This document shows, in pieces, positions 35,062 through 47,611 of a DNA stretch of 64,000 nucleotides (its first letter is position 1; the number at the start of each line of letters is the position of its first letter). The notes beneath the pieces were generated by a model. It ran no database searches, was not told the origin of the DNA, and worked only from the letters and a program-made list of their open reading frames with translations. The translations under genes and the position numbers were made by a program. Location: contig JAFREE010000055.1 of assembly GCA_019400425.1 (NCBI GenBank), positions 1 through 64,000 on the forward strand. The letters are read 5' to 3'. The stretch comes from Hymenochaete sp. R1 (lineage: Eukaryota > Basidiomycota > Agaricomycetes > Hymenochaetales > Hymenochaetaceae).

Positions 35062-35938
35062 TGAAGAGGCGGTCAACTTCTTTCCCTTTTCTCTCTGCTA
35101 CTTCTACGTGTTTTTTCCTATCCCTTTGTCGGTCTTTTTTTTTCTATGGTCGGTCGAGCGTGTGTTTACCCTTTTTCTTACTGCAAATTTCGTTTCTTCT
35201 TTTTTTCGTGGCGTACCCCCCATTCTTCTATTCGCGCGATGGTTTTCTTCCACCGTCTTTTCGTCTTTCTCCCGTCGTGATTTTTTTTTCACAGTGGGCT
35301 TGAGTTGATTTATGTTTACGTTATACCCTCCCCTTACCATTCCGGACCCTGCGACACTCAAAGCTTCCGGTCTGGTTTATACTGAAGAACACAAATCCTG
35401 TATGAACGAACAGAGGGTGCAGACTTTCGCTCTGTACTCGTGCTCTCGAATAGGCGCATGAGTACAGAAGGAGTCGTCCCTTCTTTCGATGAACCATCTA
35501 TCTTGTGTTGGAATATATTTTCATTTCTGGTCTACTTCATTTCCTTTTTTTGCAGTTATTTCTTGATTATTTCGTGAGAGTTGTGAAGTGTGGGGAAGCG
35601 CATCCGCGCGGGAACCTGGTGCGCTTAGAGGGAAAATGTAACGAAGTAACGAAGGTTGTCATAGAAACAAACAGCGTAGGCAATGGTCTTTGGTAGCGAT
35701 ACTTTACATTGCCGAAATGAACAAGAAAACGGATACATCTACACAACTATGGCGTAAGGCGCAGAAAAAGAAAAGGAACAAAAAAGATCACAGAGGACTG
35801 AAGACGAAACAGAGCAAAAAGTGCATAGAGAAGCCAGGCGAGGCCTACCTATTCCAATGTTTTATGGAACTCACATGCGTACGAGATGTTCGTGTTGTTC
35901 AGAGCCTCATTCCAACTGAACACGCTTCCAACCTGCCT
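35062..35938. other. Convergent 3' region
   Basis: 877 bp between two converging genes. It is T-rich on the plus strand (runs of T at 35137-35145, 35200-35206 and 35281-35289), consistent with 3' untranslated DNA. No gene was recognised. Confidence 0.5.
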
Positions 35939-38900
35939 CTATCGACCGAATCGACTCTGCTTGTTCGATACTGACGCCAGCACACTTGCAGACTTCGTTA
36001 TCTTCCTCGACTGCGACTTCTCCGCTCGACCAATACCAGAAATACTAGCACTAGCACTGGAGGCCCCGCGGGTGGCAACGGACGACGAGCCAGAGCGTAC
36101 AGCCCCCTTCGCTTTGGTACCGTGCCCGGTGACAGTGATGGCGCCTTTGAGTCCACCCGTGCCGAGATTGCGATTCCCTTGCTCTCTGCTCCAGGTTTCG
36201 AGTTGAGCGAGGTGATCTTCATGCATTTGTTTCGAGACATGTGGATTCTGGTACAGCGGACATCATGTCAATCTGAGGGAATATCGATACGTGAGTAAGA
36301 AATAAGGGCACGTACGACATCGTCGAAGTCAACTGCATCCCCGTTTGCCCGACGACTTGACCGCCTCTGGCGTTGATCCTCGACTTCCGTAATGTCGAAC
36401 TCATCATCACTGCCAGCATCTTGGGCCCAGTCCACGTTATCAGGATCGAAAACTCGATAATTCTGAAGTCATGTTTAGTAATTCTTTTTCTGAAAACCAC
36501 TACAAATCCAAAAACTCACAGCGCCCTTCTCTTTCTTTTCACGAACAGCTTCCCGGAGTTGTTCTTGTAAAGAAGCAGCCGAGACGACGACTTGAGGCTC
36601 TTCGTTCTCGTCACCTTCATTAGGATCCGCTTCGTCCGTTGCAAGATGAAGGAAGTCTTCGTTATCCTCCCTCTGAACGTCTTTCTGGTAAGCGTCGTAG
36701 AAAGGACGCAGCTTCTCGTCTTGAGCTATTTCAAATGCTTAGGAAATCTCGCTATGGAGAAGTGTAGTCACCATACCTAAAGCCTCCAACGAATCACCTT
36801 CGATCCTGCGCTTTTTGTGCATTTTCTTCCGCCTGCGCATATCATCGTAGTCCTCTTCGTCGTCGGAGTCGCTATCATCCAGACCGATCCCGCCTCTTCG
36901 TTTCGATCGGAACTTTCCTTCGATAGCGTCCTTATGATACTTCTCTCTCGCTTCATCTTCGCGTTCTTCGTGCTCCCTGAAATGGCACTGTCAGTAGAAA
37001 ACACGCGGGACAAAAAAGTGAGACATCATACTGTGCCAACTCCCGAACTTTGTCTCTGGCAAGTTGTTCTTCAGTCATCTGGACATCGTCTACCAAATTC
37101 TCCACTACTGCATTTGGATCGTCATCACTCTCTTCATCGTCTTCCTTCGATTTTAACCCAAATCCAAACATTTCGTCTTCATCGGACTCCTCGGCCTCGC
37201 CTTCTACGAACTCTGACTTCTTAAGCTTTCGTTTCGGCCTTTCTTCTCTCCTCTTTGCAGCTTGCATCATGTCTGAGAATGCGTTCCTTGGACTTCGAGA
37301 AGGGAGATCGTCGGCGGTAGAAGACTCGGGTACCTTACCCTTCCTCAAGCGCGTCAGCCGTTGACTGGTAGGACTGGCTGGTTGTGAAGGACTCGCAGGC
37401 TCAGTGGTGAATGATAGCGTGCTTAAGGGCATGCGAGGTAATGTGGATGGAGGGGCGGTTGCCTGAGAACTGAGTATAGTCTTTTGTGATGGCGTCCATG
37501 TCCGGTACAACATCGGTGTCGCGCCATCAGGCTTTGTCTGAGTGAGCAAGCTTAAAAATGGTATAAGCGACTGGGGGATTAGTAGATAGAATTACCCAAA
37601 CGTACCCATTTTCAGATATGTAGAGCTCATGCTTGTTGTCGGTCGAGGTAGCGCTCGTCGCAGCATCCTCAAGGGCGAACTCCTGCTCTTTTTCGAATAT
37701 TGCATCCGCCTTACGCCGTATTTGCGAAGTAACATCAAGAGCCGGCTGTAGCTTTGTATCTAGGGTGAGAGGCAAATCGCCACCGTTGAAGTTAGGTACA
37801 GCTGTCCGGCTCGCAGGCTTTAATGTCTGTTGAAAGTCATCAAGGGCACGTCGACGAGATGAAGGTAGCAAACCGACCTGGGTCGTCTGGGAGAAAAAGT
37901 CGCCTAATTCACCTCCAAATTGCATGGGTTTGACTCCAAGCGATGGTTCGAGAAAAGCGGCGTCTCCGTTCTTTCCTGGAAAAGGCGACTGGGATTTGCC
38001 TCTGGGTGGGGCACTTCCTCCTTCGTGGAAGAGTTGGGAGAAACCACCCAAAGAACCACCAAACATAGGACGAATGCCTTTGGGACTATCGGTCCGCCGA
38101 GAAGACTTTGGTGACTCTAGACTCGCTAACGGCTGAGGGGAGGCCGGAGCGACAAACGGGTCATGGTCACTTATCTTCCTTGCTTGAAGTGGTTGCCTCG
38201 AAGACTGTGATAGTCTAAGCCCGGATGGAGATACGGACATTTGTTGGGCTCTGTCCTCCAAACCCGGGGTTTGATTTGTCTGGCGTAATCCTACGCTGCG
38301 ACGGTCTCCCACCGAGACAGGTGACACAATCATGACATTCTCCTTATCGTCGTTTGCATCAAAGGGAAGTCGAGGATCGTTCTCTCTATTCTCTTTGTCT
38401 GAGTTCCCTTCCGAGTAGCCGGAGCTACGGCGTTCCATGTCCTCTATGACAAACGAGGTATCGGGTACAAGAACGGTTACTTTGTCCTTTCTTCCACTTT
38501 CTTCGTCTGAGTCAGATACGATCATGCGTTTACCAGCACGATGAGATTTGCGCGAACGTCTATTGTCATCACTGTTGTCTGTTTCCTGGGTCGGAGGAAG
38601 ATGCTCTTCTTCATTGATCTCATTTAAATCCTGTCCATCCTCTTCTCCAGACTCTGATTCTTCACCGCCCCTGGTAGGGCTGGCTGAGCCCCGTTCGATC
38701 GGCTTCCAGTCATCGTCTTCAGAATCGTCGGACTGAGAATCGCTAACATGAGAAGCACCGTCATCGACTCCTTTGGATTGGGCGAGGAGTCCCGCTAGAT
38801 TTTTAACTGAAAATTCGTTTGCCGTGGGCGCTTGTTTAGAGATCAGTTTCCCTCCTCGACGTTGCCATTCTTCCTCCTTCTCCTTCGTCAGCTGCATACT

Positions 38901-40385
38901 TTGCTGTGACGCTTTCTGACGCATTACACGCTGCAAATCATGATGATCAAAGTGAGGTCCTGACTTCCGCTTGCTTCGAGAAGAGAAGGTGGACGTTGCT
39001 GCACTGTGAAGGGTTTTTTCGCCTTGGCTGCCTTCCAACATTGTTGCTTGTGCGTGTGACCCAACTCGAAAACCAGCTACCGTCGACAGCTTCTTCTCGT
39101 AGTTCGAATGCGCTTTTGCCCGAGTTGGAATCACAGAGGTCTTTTCGACCTCCAACTCACTCTCGCTTGATTCTGTGAAGCTACGTCTCACTTTCTTCTT
39201 CAAGGCCTGTTGCTTCAAAATCGCGAGATTCTTCCGCCTTTGCTCTTCAGCTTCCTTGTTTTTCTTGTCTTGAGCTTCGGTTAATAGCAACTCTCGCACG
39301 TTCGGAAGATCATCATCAGAAGCTTCTTGGGTATCTGCATCGGCTACAAGGGGCACCTCGACTGAAATCGAGGCAGCATTAAGTTGCGGTGAAGAAGTGA
39401 ATTCCTGAATTGGATCTGATGAAGCGACGTGTCCAACGCCAGTTGTGCCGTTGCTGAGAATATTTGTTTTCATCAGAAAGCCAGACGTATGTAGGTATCT
39501 AACTTACTGAACGTTCTCGAGCAAATGCTTTACGGAAAACGCCCCGGCCCGCTTCGTAACCGAAATGTTTCGCTCGGCCATTAATCGTGCATGTGCTTTC
39601 ATGGATTCCCTTTCCTCCTTTTTACTAAGTTTCTGAGAAATGTCATTAAGCGCTCAGAAGCTATAAAATATAAACAAGCATACCTTAATTTTCCGTTCCT
39701 TCTCCTTCTTGGAAGTGCTGGCAGCTGGACTAGCATGTAAGTCGTCGGCTCCAATGGAGGTATCGCGCTCTTTGCCAGAGTATTTCGGAGGGCGATCCCT
39801 CTTCGCAAACAGTTGCAATATATCTTCCTCGTCCGAAGAGTCCCGGTTGTCAGTCGGTTTCGATGTTTTTTTTGCAGGCTTCGAGAAGTTGGTTCCAGAG
39901 ATATCGTTCAACCCTGGGTCAGAGTGGCCAGGCGATGGCGGGTCTGTCTGTGATGATGGGATTGCGACATTCGCGCCAGACGACAGAACGTGATCAAGAG
40001 AGTCGAAGGAGTCGCCTTCAGTTGAGACAGAGTTTGAAGAGCTACTATCCTTCAATTGTGGATCTATAATCCGATGAGCCTTTGTCGCCGACCGTTTTGT
40101 ACCGTCTGTTTCGTCAAATTGCTGATCGATTGCAAGAAGCTTTGCTCTCCATCCAAACGCGTCGGACGCGTCATCTTCTCGTAAGATAGGGGAGGCACTA
40201 TCCCTGCCTATGCCCGACAAGCCCCGTCCCTCCATACGCGTCCTCAAGGATGGTAACGCACTCGTCGTAGGTAATACGGACGCGTTCGCGGTGTCTCTCT
40301 TTTTACCATAGGTGCGCTTGACTTTGGTGACTGGTTCTTGTACAGAGTCGATTATTATGTTCTCGTTGGAGCTTGAAGCGTCCAT
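35939..40385 (-). CDS. MRC1: Mrc1/claspin-like replication checkpoint mediator
   Basis: Large, mostly disordered protein of about 1350 aa in eight exons, starting at the ATG at 40385 and ending at TAG 35939-35941. Mrc1/claspin travels with the replisome, couples helicase to polymerase epsilon and relays Mec1/ATR signals to the effector kinase. Evidence: an N-terminal region rich in SQ/TQ and acidic Ser clusters; a segment with basic coiled character (LTKEKEEEWQRRGGKLISKQ); and the conserved C-terminal MRC1-like block with ERYHKDAIEGKFRSKRRGG, GLDDSDSDDEEDYDDMRRRK, RIEGDSLEAL and LRPFYDAYQKD. The last exon is Gly/Ser-rich (VATRGASSASASISG). Inner exon limits such as 39453-37606, 37550-37032, 36976-36777 and 36725-36520 keep frame. 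The gene is divergent to a dehydrogenase gene across 261 bp. Confidence 0.85.
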
Positions 40386-40646
40386 CGGGATTAGTTTAGA
40401 TGAATGTTCCCGGGTAGAAGGATGTGTGGAGGGTATCGCGAGCGCCGAGGTGGATGGAGTGAAGACCGCGTCCAGTCCAGCGGCGCCGTTGAAGCTCTTT
40501 TCTTATGTAATATGCGATCGGCGCTTCATCTCAAGCAAGCGCAAGATCATGACACTCGAACGACTCTGCCTCTGGATTTACTGCCAATATATACTTTTGT
40601 CTACTCAACCTTTTACCATATACCTTATATCATACATTGCGCAAGT
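40386..40646. promoter_or_regulatory. Divergent promoter MRC1 / SDR gene
   Basis: 261 bp between divergent start codons. It has an AT-rich stretch (AATATATACTTTTG near 40587) upstream of the SDR gene that could serve as its TATA region. Confidence 0.45.
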
Positions 40647-42339
40647 ATGGCCTCTGTTGATCAGAGAGTTCCGACGCAAGTTCTCGACAACTTCGATGTG
40701 GATCTGGTGGTCAAAGTTCTCATACAAACCGCATTCAGTTAAGTCGCCTTCAAGCTCACGTTTTCGACGCTCTTCTGACCATGTCATATTCAGGTCCTTT
40801 CTTTATTTTTTTGGTCCCCGTTTTCTTTAAATTCCAGGGGATTGAACTCGACTCTCCGGTCATAATTTATTCTGCTATCTACTTCAGCCTCGTGTCGACA
40901 TTTTGTAAGTCATCGCAGAACTTCTTGCCCTTAAAGAATCCCTTTTCATCAGCGTCTTGCAGGGGCTCTCAAATGGTTTTCTAAACTGTACCGGAATGGA
41001 AATAACTTATTTTTCGCACCCAAACGCCTCGATTGGGGCGAACAGATCGTTGTCGTCACAGGAGGTTGGATCTACTTGAGCTTCTACGGTATTTTAGTTG
41101 ACTTCTGTTGTTAGGCGCCTCTGGGATCGGGGAGTTAATTGCAAACACGCTGGCCGTGCGTCATGTCACCGTCGTTGTCCTTGATATAAAACCTATTCAA
41201 ACGGAGAACTGTGGGTTTTCTCCCGTTATTTCAGCGAACTTGTTCCAGCTGACATCATAAATAGACAATATCACTTTCTACCATTGTGACGTATCGAAAT
41301 GGGAGGAAGTACAGGCTGTTGCGAAACAAATCAAAGAAGAGGTACGGCGTCGTTTAGTTGTCTAGCCGAGTTGCTGTCATCTCATTATCTTGATTTAGCT
41401 CGGCGCACCTACCATACTCATCAACAACGCTGGCGTAGTCCAAGGTAAATTGCTTGTGGACCTCAACCCCGAAGACGTCAAGCAGTGAGTCTCTCGGAAC
41501 GTCACGAATAAGGATAAGGTCATAAACTGATTCGGTGCTTCCCAGAACCTTTGACGTCAACGTGTTGTCGCATTTCTGGACACTAAAAGCCTTCCTCCCT
41601 GATATGATTAAGCAAAAGAGTGGACATGTCGTGAGTCGCGTATCTTATTCAAAATTTACCCCCTAATCTCTACTTGCCTAGGTGACCATGTCTTCAGTTC
41701 TTGGTTTGGTTGGTGTGGCGCAAATGTGTCCGTTGAGCTCAAACTTCTACCACTTGAACGACGCGCTGATAAGATAACCACCCATTAGCGGATTATTCTG
41801 CTTCGAAGGCTGCTCTCGTTAACCTGAATGAGTCACTCAGATACGAACTCGATAAGCGGTAGGCGTATATTAGCCTTAGCGAAATGAATGCGTAAACACT
41901 AAATTCTTATTCGGGTTTAGCTACGGCACACCAGACATCCGGACCACTGTCGTGCTACCTGGCCACACAATGACACCTATGTTCTCCAGGTTGTCGTTGC
42001 CCTCATCATGGTTCCACAAGTTCTTCACACCCTCTCTGGCTCCGATTGCGGTCGCAAAGGCTGTCATTGCGGCGCTTGATGAACAGGAGTCTAGGACTGT
42101 CTTTTTGCCATTCTACACTCACTTTGTTCGATGGGTGACCATCCTGCCGAGCTATTTGCGCGACCTATTTCAATGGGTAAGTCGGGTCCCGTCATGGTAG
42201 AAACCGAATGATACTGAATAAAGCTGTCTTGGCTTAGATGTCTGGGGCAGACACGGCCATGGCGGGGTTTGTGAAGGTCTCGGGACGGAGGCCTGAAGAA
42301 GGCGAGCTGACTTTGAATGGGCATGCGAAGGCGGAGTGA
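40647..42339 (+). CDS. Short-chain dehydrogenase, membrane-associated (RDH-like)
   Basis: Classical SDR of about 345 aa with many short introns. The N-terminus carries hydrophobic segments (FFIFLVPVFFKFQG and VIIYSAIYFSLVSTFWAL), as in ER- or lipid-droplet-bound SDRs related to retinol dehydrogenase 10/DHRS3-type enzymes. The Rossmann motif VVVTGGASGIGELIAN is split by an intron. Further SDR marks are LDIKP (Asp after beta-2, suggesting NAD preference), HCDVSKWEEV, ILINNAGVVQGK, GHVVTMSSVLGLVG, the catalytic ADYSASKAALVNL, and TVVLPGHTMTPMF. The C-terminal part includes a second hydrophobic segment (YTHFVRWVTILPSYL). The physiological substrate cannot be told from sequence; a lipid or sterol-like alcohol is plausible. 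Confidence 0.88.
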
Positions 42340-42720
42340 AGTCTGAGGCGTTGGTCTGAAGTCTGGACCTTTCCCCTGAGCTGGGAGCTGGCAAGTTTGA
42401 ATTAGATGTGGCGAAGTAGATATGAAGTCATCTTGGATTGAATAGTCGAAATCATGATTTCTAAGCTTAAGACCGAGGTCGAGTGCCGGTGGTTGAGAGT
42501 TCTTAGGGGGGAAAGTGAGGAGCGATCATTATGTAAGCAAGGGAGCCGGGCGGCGGCCCACTGCTGTTTTGTGTTGTCGCTCGCTCCTTTCCGCGACCAC
42601 CACCATCTTCTCGTCAACGACATTCACGAGCGGCTGCTCAACGGAACAACGTCTTTGCTCCCTTCTCCTTTGCTTGTCGTTTTCTCAAGGCCTTGACGCA
42701 TATATTTGCTCGTCGACGAA
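42340..42720. other. Spacer SDR / cyclin gene
   Basis: 381 bp tandem spacer carrying the 3' end of the SDR gene and the cyclin promoter. The segment nearest the cyclin ATG is pyrimidine-rich. No other gene was recognised. Confidence 0.5.
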
Positions 42721-44398
42721 ATGCTTGCCTTAGCTGCTCCAACTTTGCACGATCATTCGTCCTCTCACAGCGTCCCTGTTTCCGCGAGTAAGACGCCCAT
42801 CGTTCGCTCCAAACCTCCCGCTCGTCGGGCTCCCTCCTCATCCTCTACAACTTCATCTTCTTCTGCAGCAGCCGCCATTCCTTCATCTTCAGGCTCTTTT
42901 TCATCCTCATCCTCGTCATCGTCTTCTTCAGTGTCTTCCGCTGGTACCGTTGTTCCATCGAAGAGCAAGTCGAGACCGACTTCGCTGGTTTCCCAATCAC
43001 ACTCTCGGTTCGACACGCACGTGCCGCAAAAGCACGACCCAGTGTCACCCAAGGCCGCCCTGCAGAAGCGAAAAGAAGTAGAGACGGTGCCCAGACAGCC
43101 ACAGGCTCACGAAGCCCCTGTTGCTGCCTCCCATCTGGAACAACCTTCAGGATCCGCGTCTGTGGATATTCATTCATTCCCAACGACAGACCTTCTTAAG
43201 CTTCTTGCATCTCTCCTGGCGCAAATTGCCTCGGCAAATGACAACATCTCGCCGGCCTCCTCGCCCGGCGTATCCGATCCACAGTCGTCCTCAGCGTCAG
43301 TCAGGCCACCGATATGGCAGACACTTTTTTCAGCATCTCGAACCTCTCTTTCCACCCCCACCTCTCCCCTGACTTTCCATGCCCGAAACATTCCTTCCAT
43401 TTCTTTGGAGGCTTACCTTCTCCGGATTCTGCGATACTGTCCGACGACGAATGAGGTATTCCTGTCATTACTAGTCTATTTTGACCGAATGTCAAAACTA
43501 GCTCAAGAATCAACTGGAAGTCGTTTCATGATTGATTCGTACAACGTTCATCGTTTGGTCATTGCTGGTGTCACGGTTGCTAGCAAATTCTTTAGCGACG
43601 TCTTTTACACCAACTCACGTTACGCTAAGGTGTGTTGTCAGCTTCACTCCTCATCGATTCGGTCTTTTGCATCTATGAAGCGAAAGTAGCCTGCCCATAG
43701 TATTATAAACAGAAACTAATTGTAATTTTTAGGTTGGAGGGCTTCCCCAGGCTGAACTGAACCAACTCGAACTTCAATTCTTGTTACTCAATGATTTCCG
43801 TCTTGCAATACCACCAGACGAGATGCAACGCTACGCCGATCAGCTCATTCGCTTTTCACAGCGAGAAAACATCATCGCCAGCGGACAGCCATGGGTCAGT
43901 CCTGCAGCACCCGTAGAGCCACAGCCACCGGTATCGTCTCGACCGCTCCCAAGCATGGGTGCCTTTGATGCATTCGGTGGCGCGATTTCAGTTGACGACT
44001 CTGCATCTGCGACCCAGATGCCTCGGAACACCACACCGAAAAGATCAGGCGAGCTTAAGACGCCGGTCGTCTCCAGTTTGCCTGACGAACAGGACCCACA
44101 GGATCCAGATAGTAGTGTGTGCTCGGAGGCGGACACGACTGATACCGATGCCTCAACCGATGACGAACCGACAATTCGGCCGGCTCATTCGTGTGCGTCA
44201 TCCGATACGCAGAGTTTGTTCAGCAATGATGCAAGTGCAAGCGAAGATGGGCATTCCTTTTCGGCTGACATAGATGATGGCATTCCTACGGATGATGAGA
44301 GCTCGGTGGCCAGCGGAATAGCCAGACGGCCTATGGCCTATAGCTGGAATAGTAGTGCGTCTTCAGTGGATGAAGACGGGCACATGGCGAGTCCGTAG
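42721..44398 (+). CDS. Pho80-like cyclin
   Basis: Cyclin of the PHO80/PCL family, the partner of Pho85-type CDKs that control phosphate, glycogen and stress responses. Two exons, 42721-43629 and 43733-44398, give 524 aa; the first in-frame ATG is 42721. Residues 1-~200 are low-complexity and Ser/Ala/Pro-rich. The cyclin box follows: ISLEAYLLRILRYCPTTNEV, FLSLLVYFDRMSKL, SYNVHRLVIAGVTVASKFF, SDVFYTNSRYAKVGGL and LNQLELQFLLLNDFRLAIPP, all PHO80-type signatures. The tail is Ser/Asp-rich (DTDASTDDE, SANDGH-like patches) and could be phosphorylated. The gene converges on the glycogen branching enzyme. Confidence 0.88.
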
Positions 44399-44936
44399 AT
44401 GATTACGAATTATGTAGAATCGCTCTTCGATCCTTCTCCTTCGTTTGCTGCATTTCCTTTATCATCCATCTTTCCTTTTCCCTCTTTTGACCTTCAGTAG
44501 ACTGGCTCCTTGGATGCTGTCGTCTTCTCGTCACTTTATCGCTTAATGGCCTTAAAGCATTATACGTCTTCTTGGGCTATTCTGCTCCTTCTTTTCCTCA
44601 ATCATACTTGCGACGTCTTCTCTTTCCTTTCCACCCCTCATTCACTCTTTGTATCCAGATCCGCGTTTAATTATTCTATTATCCTTCAATCCCTCGAATC
44701 CAAGCTGCCTGTGGACATGTGATACAATACGTATATTCACGAAAAATAGAATCTCGTGTTGAGAACTCTTCATTCTGTTCGTTGTTCGTTGAGCATGTTT
44801 CCGTTCTTTTTTCCTCCTTTGTTATCAAGACAAGTTTAACTATAAACAGAATTTGGCTTATTGTTCCAATATGGATTTCTGCCTCGTCGGCAGCTGAGAA
44901 TTGTCCACCACAAACAACATCGATATCTCCGTCGAT
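44399..44936. other. Convergent 3' region cyclin / GLC3
   Basis: 538 bp between two stop codons, T- and C-rich, no gene recognised. It probably contains both 3' untranslated regions. Confidence 0.5.
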
Positions 44937-47611
44937 TTAATTCTTTGAAAGTATGAGACAGGTTCTACAAGGGAGATAAACCTAGATACGATGATGAGTC
45001 AACAAACTTTCCCAAGCGTATAGGAAAAGAAATGATAGTACCTGTAGCCAGTTTTTCCTCCCATTCCATTCCATAGCGATCGTAGCATGCTTGACGGAGT
45101 GGTCCACTCGTTCATGCCCGCCAAACTCCTTATCGTCACTGCAGAGTACGACGGAGTAGTCGCCCGCGACCTCGACGCCGACACGGTAATCCGTGTAGGA
45201 TTTGGTCGGGTGGAAGTTGAATATGAAGAGGACGCCTGCGCGTTCGAAGACGATGACTTTGTCGGTCTCGTTCTTGAGAGAAACGTATGCCTGCCGAAAT
45301 ATACGAGTAAATATGGTGAAGAAAGTCTTAGTGGGAAAGAGGGAAGAGAACGTTACCTGAGCAGACCCTAACCAACCGTATTTGGCTTCGGTATGGTTCA
45401 TCGCAGCATCGAAGTTGTTAAGGTATTTGTACCGCAAATCGTTGTCGTCCAGTATGTTCCATTGCCTACGAGCGTATTGGAAGGAGTTGTTGTTACCTGC
45501 ACGAGGGAAGTCGAGCCACTGAAGTCGAAGAGGTACATTATAAGAGATCAACAAGTAAACGTGAATGTGCGATCGAAACTTACCTCAGGGTGACCAAACT
45601 CGTTACCCTCGAAGTTGAGATAGCCTTCGCCGCCAAGACCATGGACGAGAAGGCTTGATTAAAAAAAAAAAGACGAAAGCCGTTGTGAGTGTTGTCGTTC
45701 AGGGTACGCTTGGTATTATCTTCATCTTACCGAATCATCTTGTGAAGTGCCAGTCCTCGGTCAATAACAGGCGTGCGTTCAGTAAGATCAGACATATTGG
45801 TATCTAGCGTATCATCAAGCACCTCTGTCCCAGTTACAAGGCGCTCAACGTTCACTTACACATCTCTTTGTCCATTAACCAGAACGCGATAGTCTTATCA
45901 CCCACGAGCGCCTGATCATGAGACTCCGCATACGCAATGCTCTTTTCCAAATGGCGCCTATTCGTCAAGATATGGACAATATTAGCCATGTCCCATTCAT
46001 CGTCCTGCTTGTGCTTGAGCAGCTTGATCCACATGTCTGGGATAGCCATTGACAGACGGTAGTCGAAGCCAACGCCTCCGACATCGACTGGTGCGCAGAG
46101 AAGGGGCATGCCTGAAACGTCCTCCGCGATGGTGATGGCGTCGGGGTAGAGACTGTGAACCATGTCGTTGGCCTATCATATTCAAACTCACGCATTAGCA
46201 ACACTCGTAAAAGTTTTAATCAACATAGAACAGGTATTTACCAGCATCAGATACACGACGCCCTCTTCGTCGACCTGGTCTCCGAAGTATTCGTGGTAGC
46301 CTCCCGAGAATCCAGTTCCAATTCCATGATGCTTGTACATCATGCTTGTCACGCCGTCGAACCTGAAACCATCAAATTGATAGGTCTCTATATAGTAGCG
46401 CAGATTACTGAGAAGGAAGCGCAAGACCTCGTGGCTGCCATAGTTGAATAGGCGGCTGTCCCAGAGTTCATGGCGGCCTTTGGAACCTTCGTGGAAGTAG
46501 AGATGGTCGGAGCCGTCGAAGAGGTTGAGACCGTCGAGCACGTTCTTGCATGCATGGGAGTGAATGACATCCAAGAGGACGGTTATTCCCATACCATGGG
46601 CAGTGTCGATAAGCTCCTTCAACTCTTCCGGCGTGCCATACCGCGAACTCGCCGCGAAGAAATTGGTGACCTGATAACCAAAAGCTTGGAGAAAGATGCA
46701 ATTCAGTCTGGATTCCAATAAAAGAATTGATATCCAATCAAGAAACTCACAAGCATAGTATGCATGCTCCATGATAGCCATCAACTGAATTGTATTATAC
46801 CCCAACTTAGCGATACGAGGCAAGGTATCTCTCGTAAACTCCTTGTACGTCCCCACTCGAGGTTCAGACGTAGAGATCCCGACATGGGCCTCGTAGATCT
46901 TCGCGCTGGAAGGCTTGGGCGGCCTCTTGTTCTTGAAAACATACTTTACCGATTCCGGTGGGTTCCAGAACCTGGCGTCGTAGATGGGCGAGACTGTTAG
47001 ATCTTGGGTGACTCGTTGGATCCAAGCGGGCAGACGTTCGACACGTTCTCCACTCGGCAAGATCATAGAGACCTACATATGCGCATATATGCGTGTAGAT
47101 ATATATGCAATATGAGGGTAATAGAGTCGTCGGTAAGCAGGTTTCATCGCGCACTTGAAAAATAGGGAGACGAACCTTGACTTTAGAGTCGTGAGCAATG
47201 GCAGGCACACCTGGTGATTTTGGTGGCACCTTGACCTCCCAGACGCCATAGTGATCTTTCACCAGTGGATGGCTTACCCTGTTCCAGGAGTCTAATGTGT
47301 TTTCGAATCAGACACATCTTTTTTTCGTCGCTCTCGAATCGTATCGAGCACCCACTAAATTCACCAATAAGGACAGCTTCTTTAGCATTGGGAGCCCATT
47401 CGCGGTAGGTAATCTGACCGGTTTCGTCGGCGACAAGCCCAAACTTATTATATCCCTTTGTGAAGTTCTCATAACCACCTTCGTGCTGATCGATGGTGTT
47501 TTTCCATTGTTGGAAACGTTCGTGGCGATGGGCGATGGCGGGGAGAAAAGGTTCGAGCCAGGAGTCGCGATCAAGGACTGGTTTGGGATCGAAGGAGTTG
47601 TTACTTCCCAT
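44937..47611 (-). CDS. GLC3: 1,4-alpha-glucan (glycogen) branching enzyme
   Basis: GH13-family enzyme that cuts alpha-1,4 chains and makes alpha-1,6 branches in glycogen. About 680 aa in around ten exons, from the ATG at 47611 to TAA 44937-44939. An N-terminal CBM48-like part shows [20 protein letters not shown] and [12 protein letters not shown]. The catalytic barrel has [19 protein letters not shown], region [21 protein letters not shown], region [20 protein letters not shown] with the Asp nucleophile, region [16 protein letters not shown] with the acid/base Glu, and region [36 protein letters not shown] and the C-terminal all-beta domain ([18 protein letters not shown]) follow. The final exon after 45040 encodes [14 protein letters not shown]. 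The start lies 1.1 kb from the divergent CASTOR-like gene. Confidence 0.95.

Noticed and set aside
42765..43052. Minus-strand Glu/Asp-rich frame within the cyclin gene
   Set aside because: Shadow of the Ser-rich N-terminus (TCT/TCC codons read as AGA/GAA or GAG/GAT). The cyclin frame is clearly the coding one.
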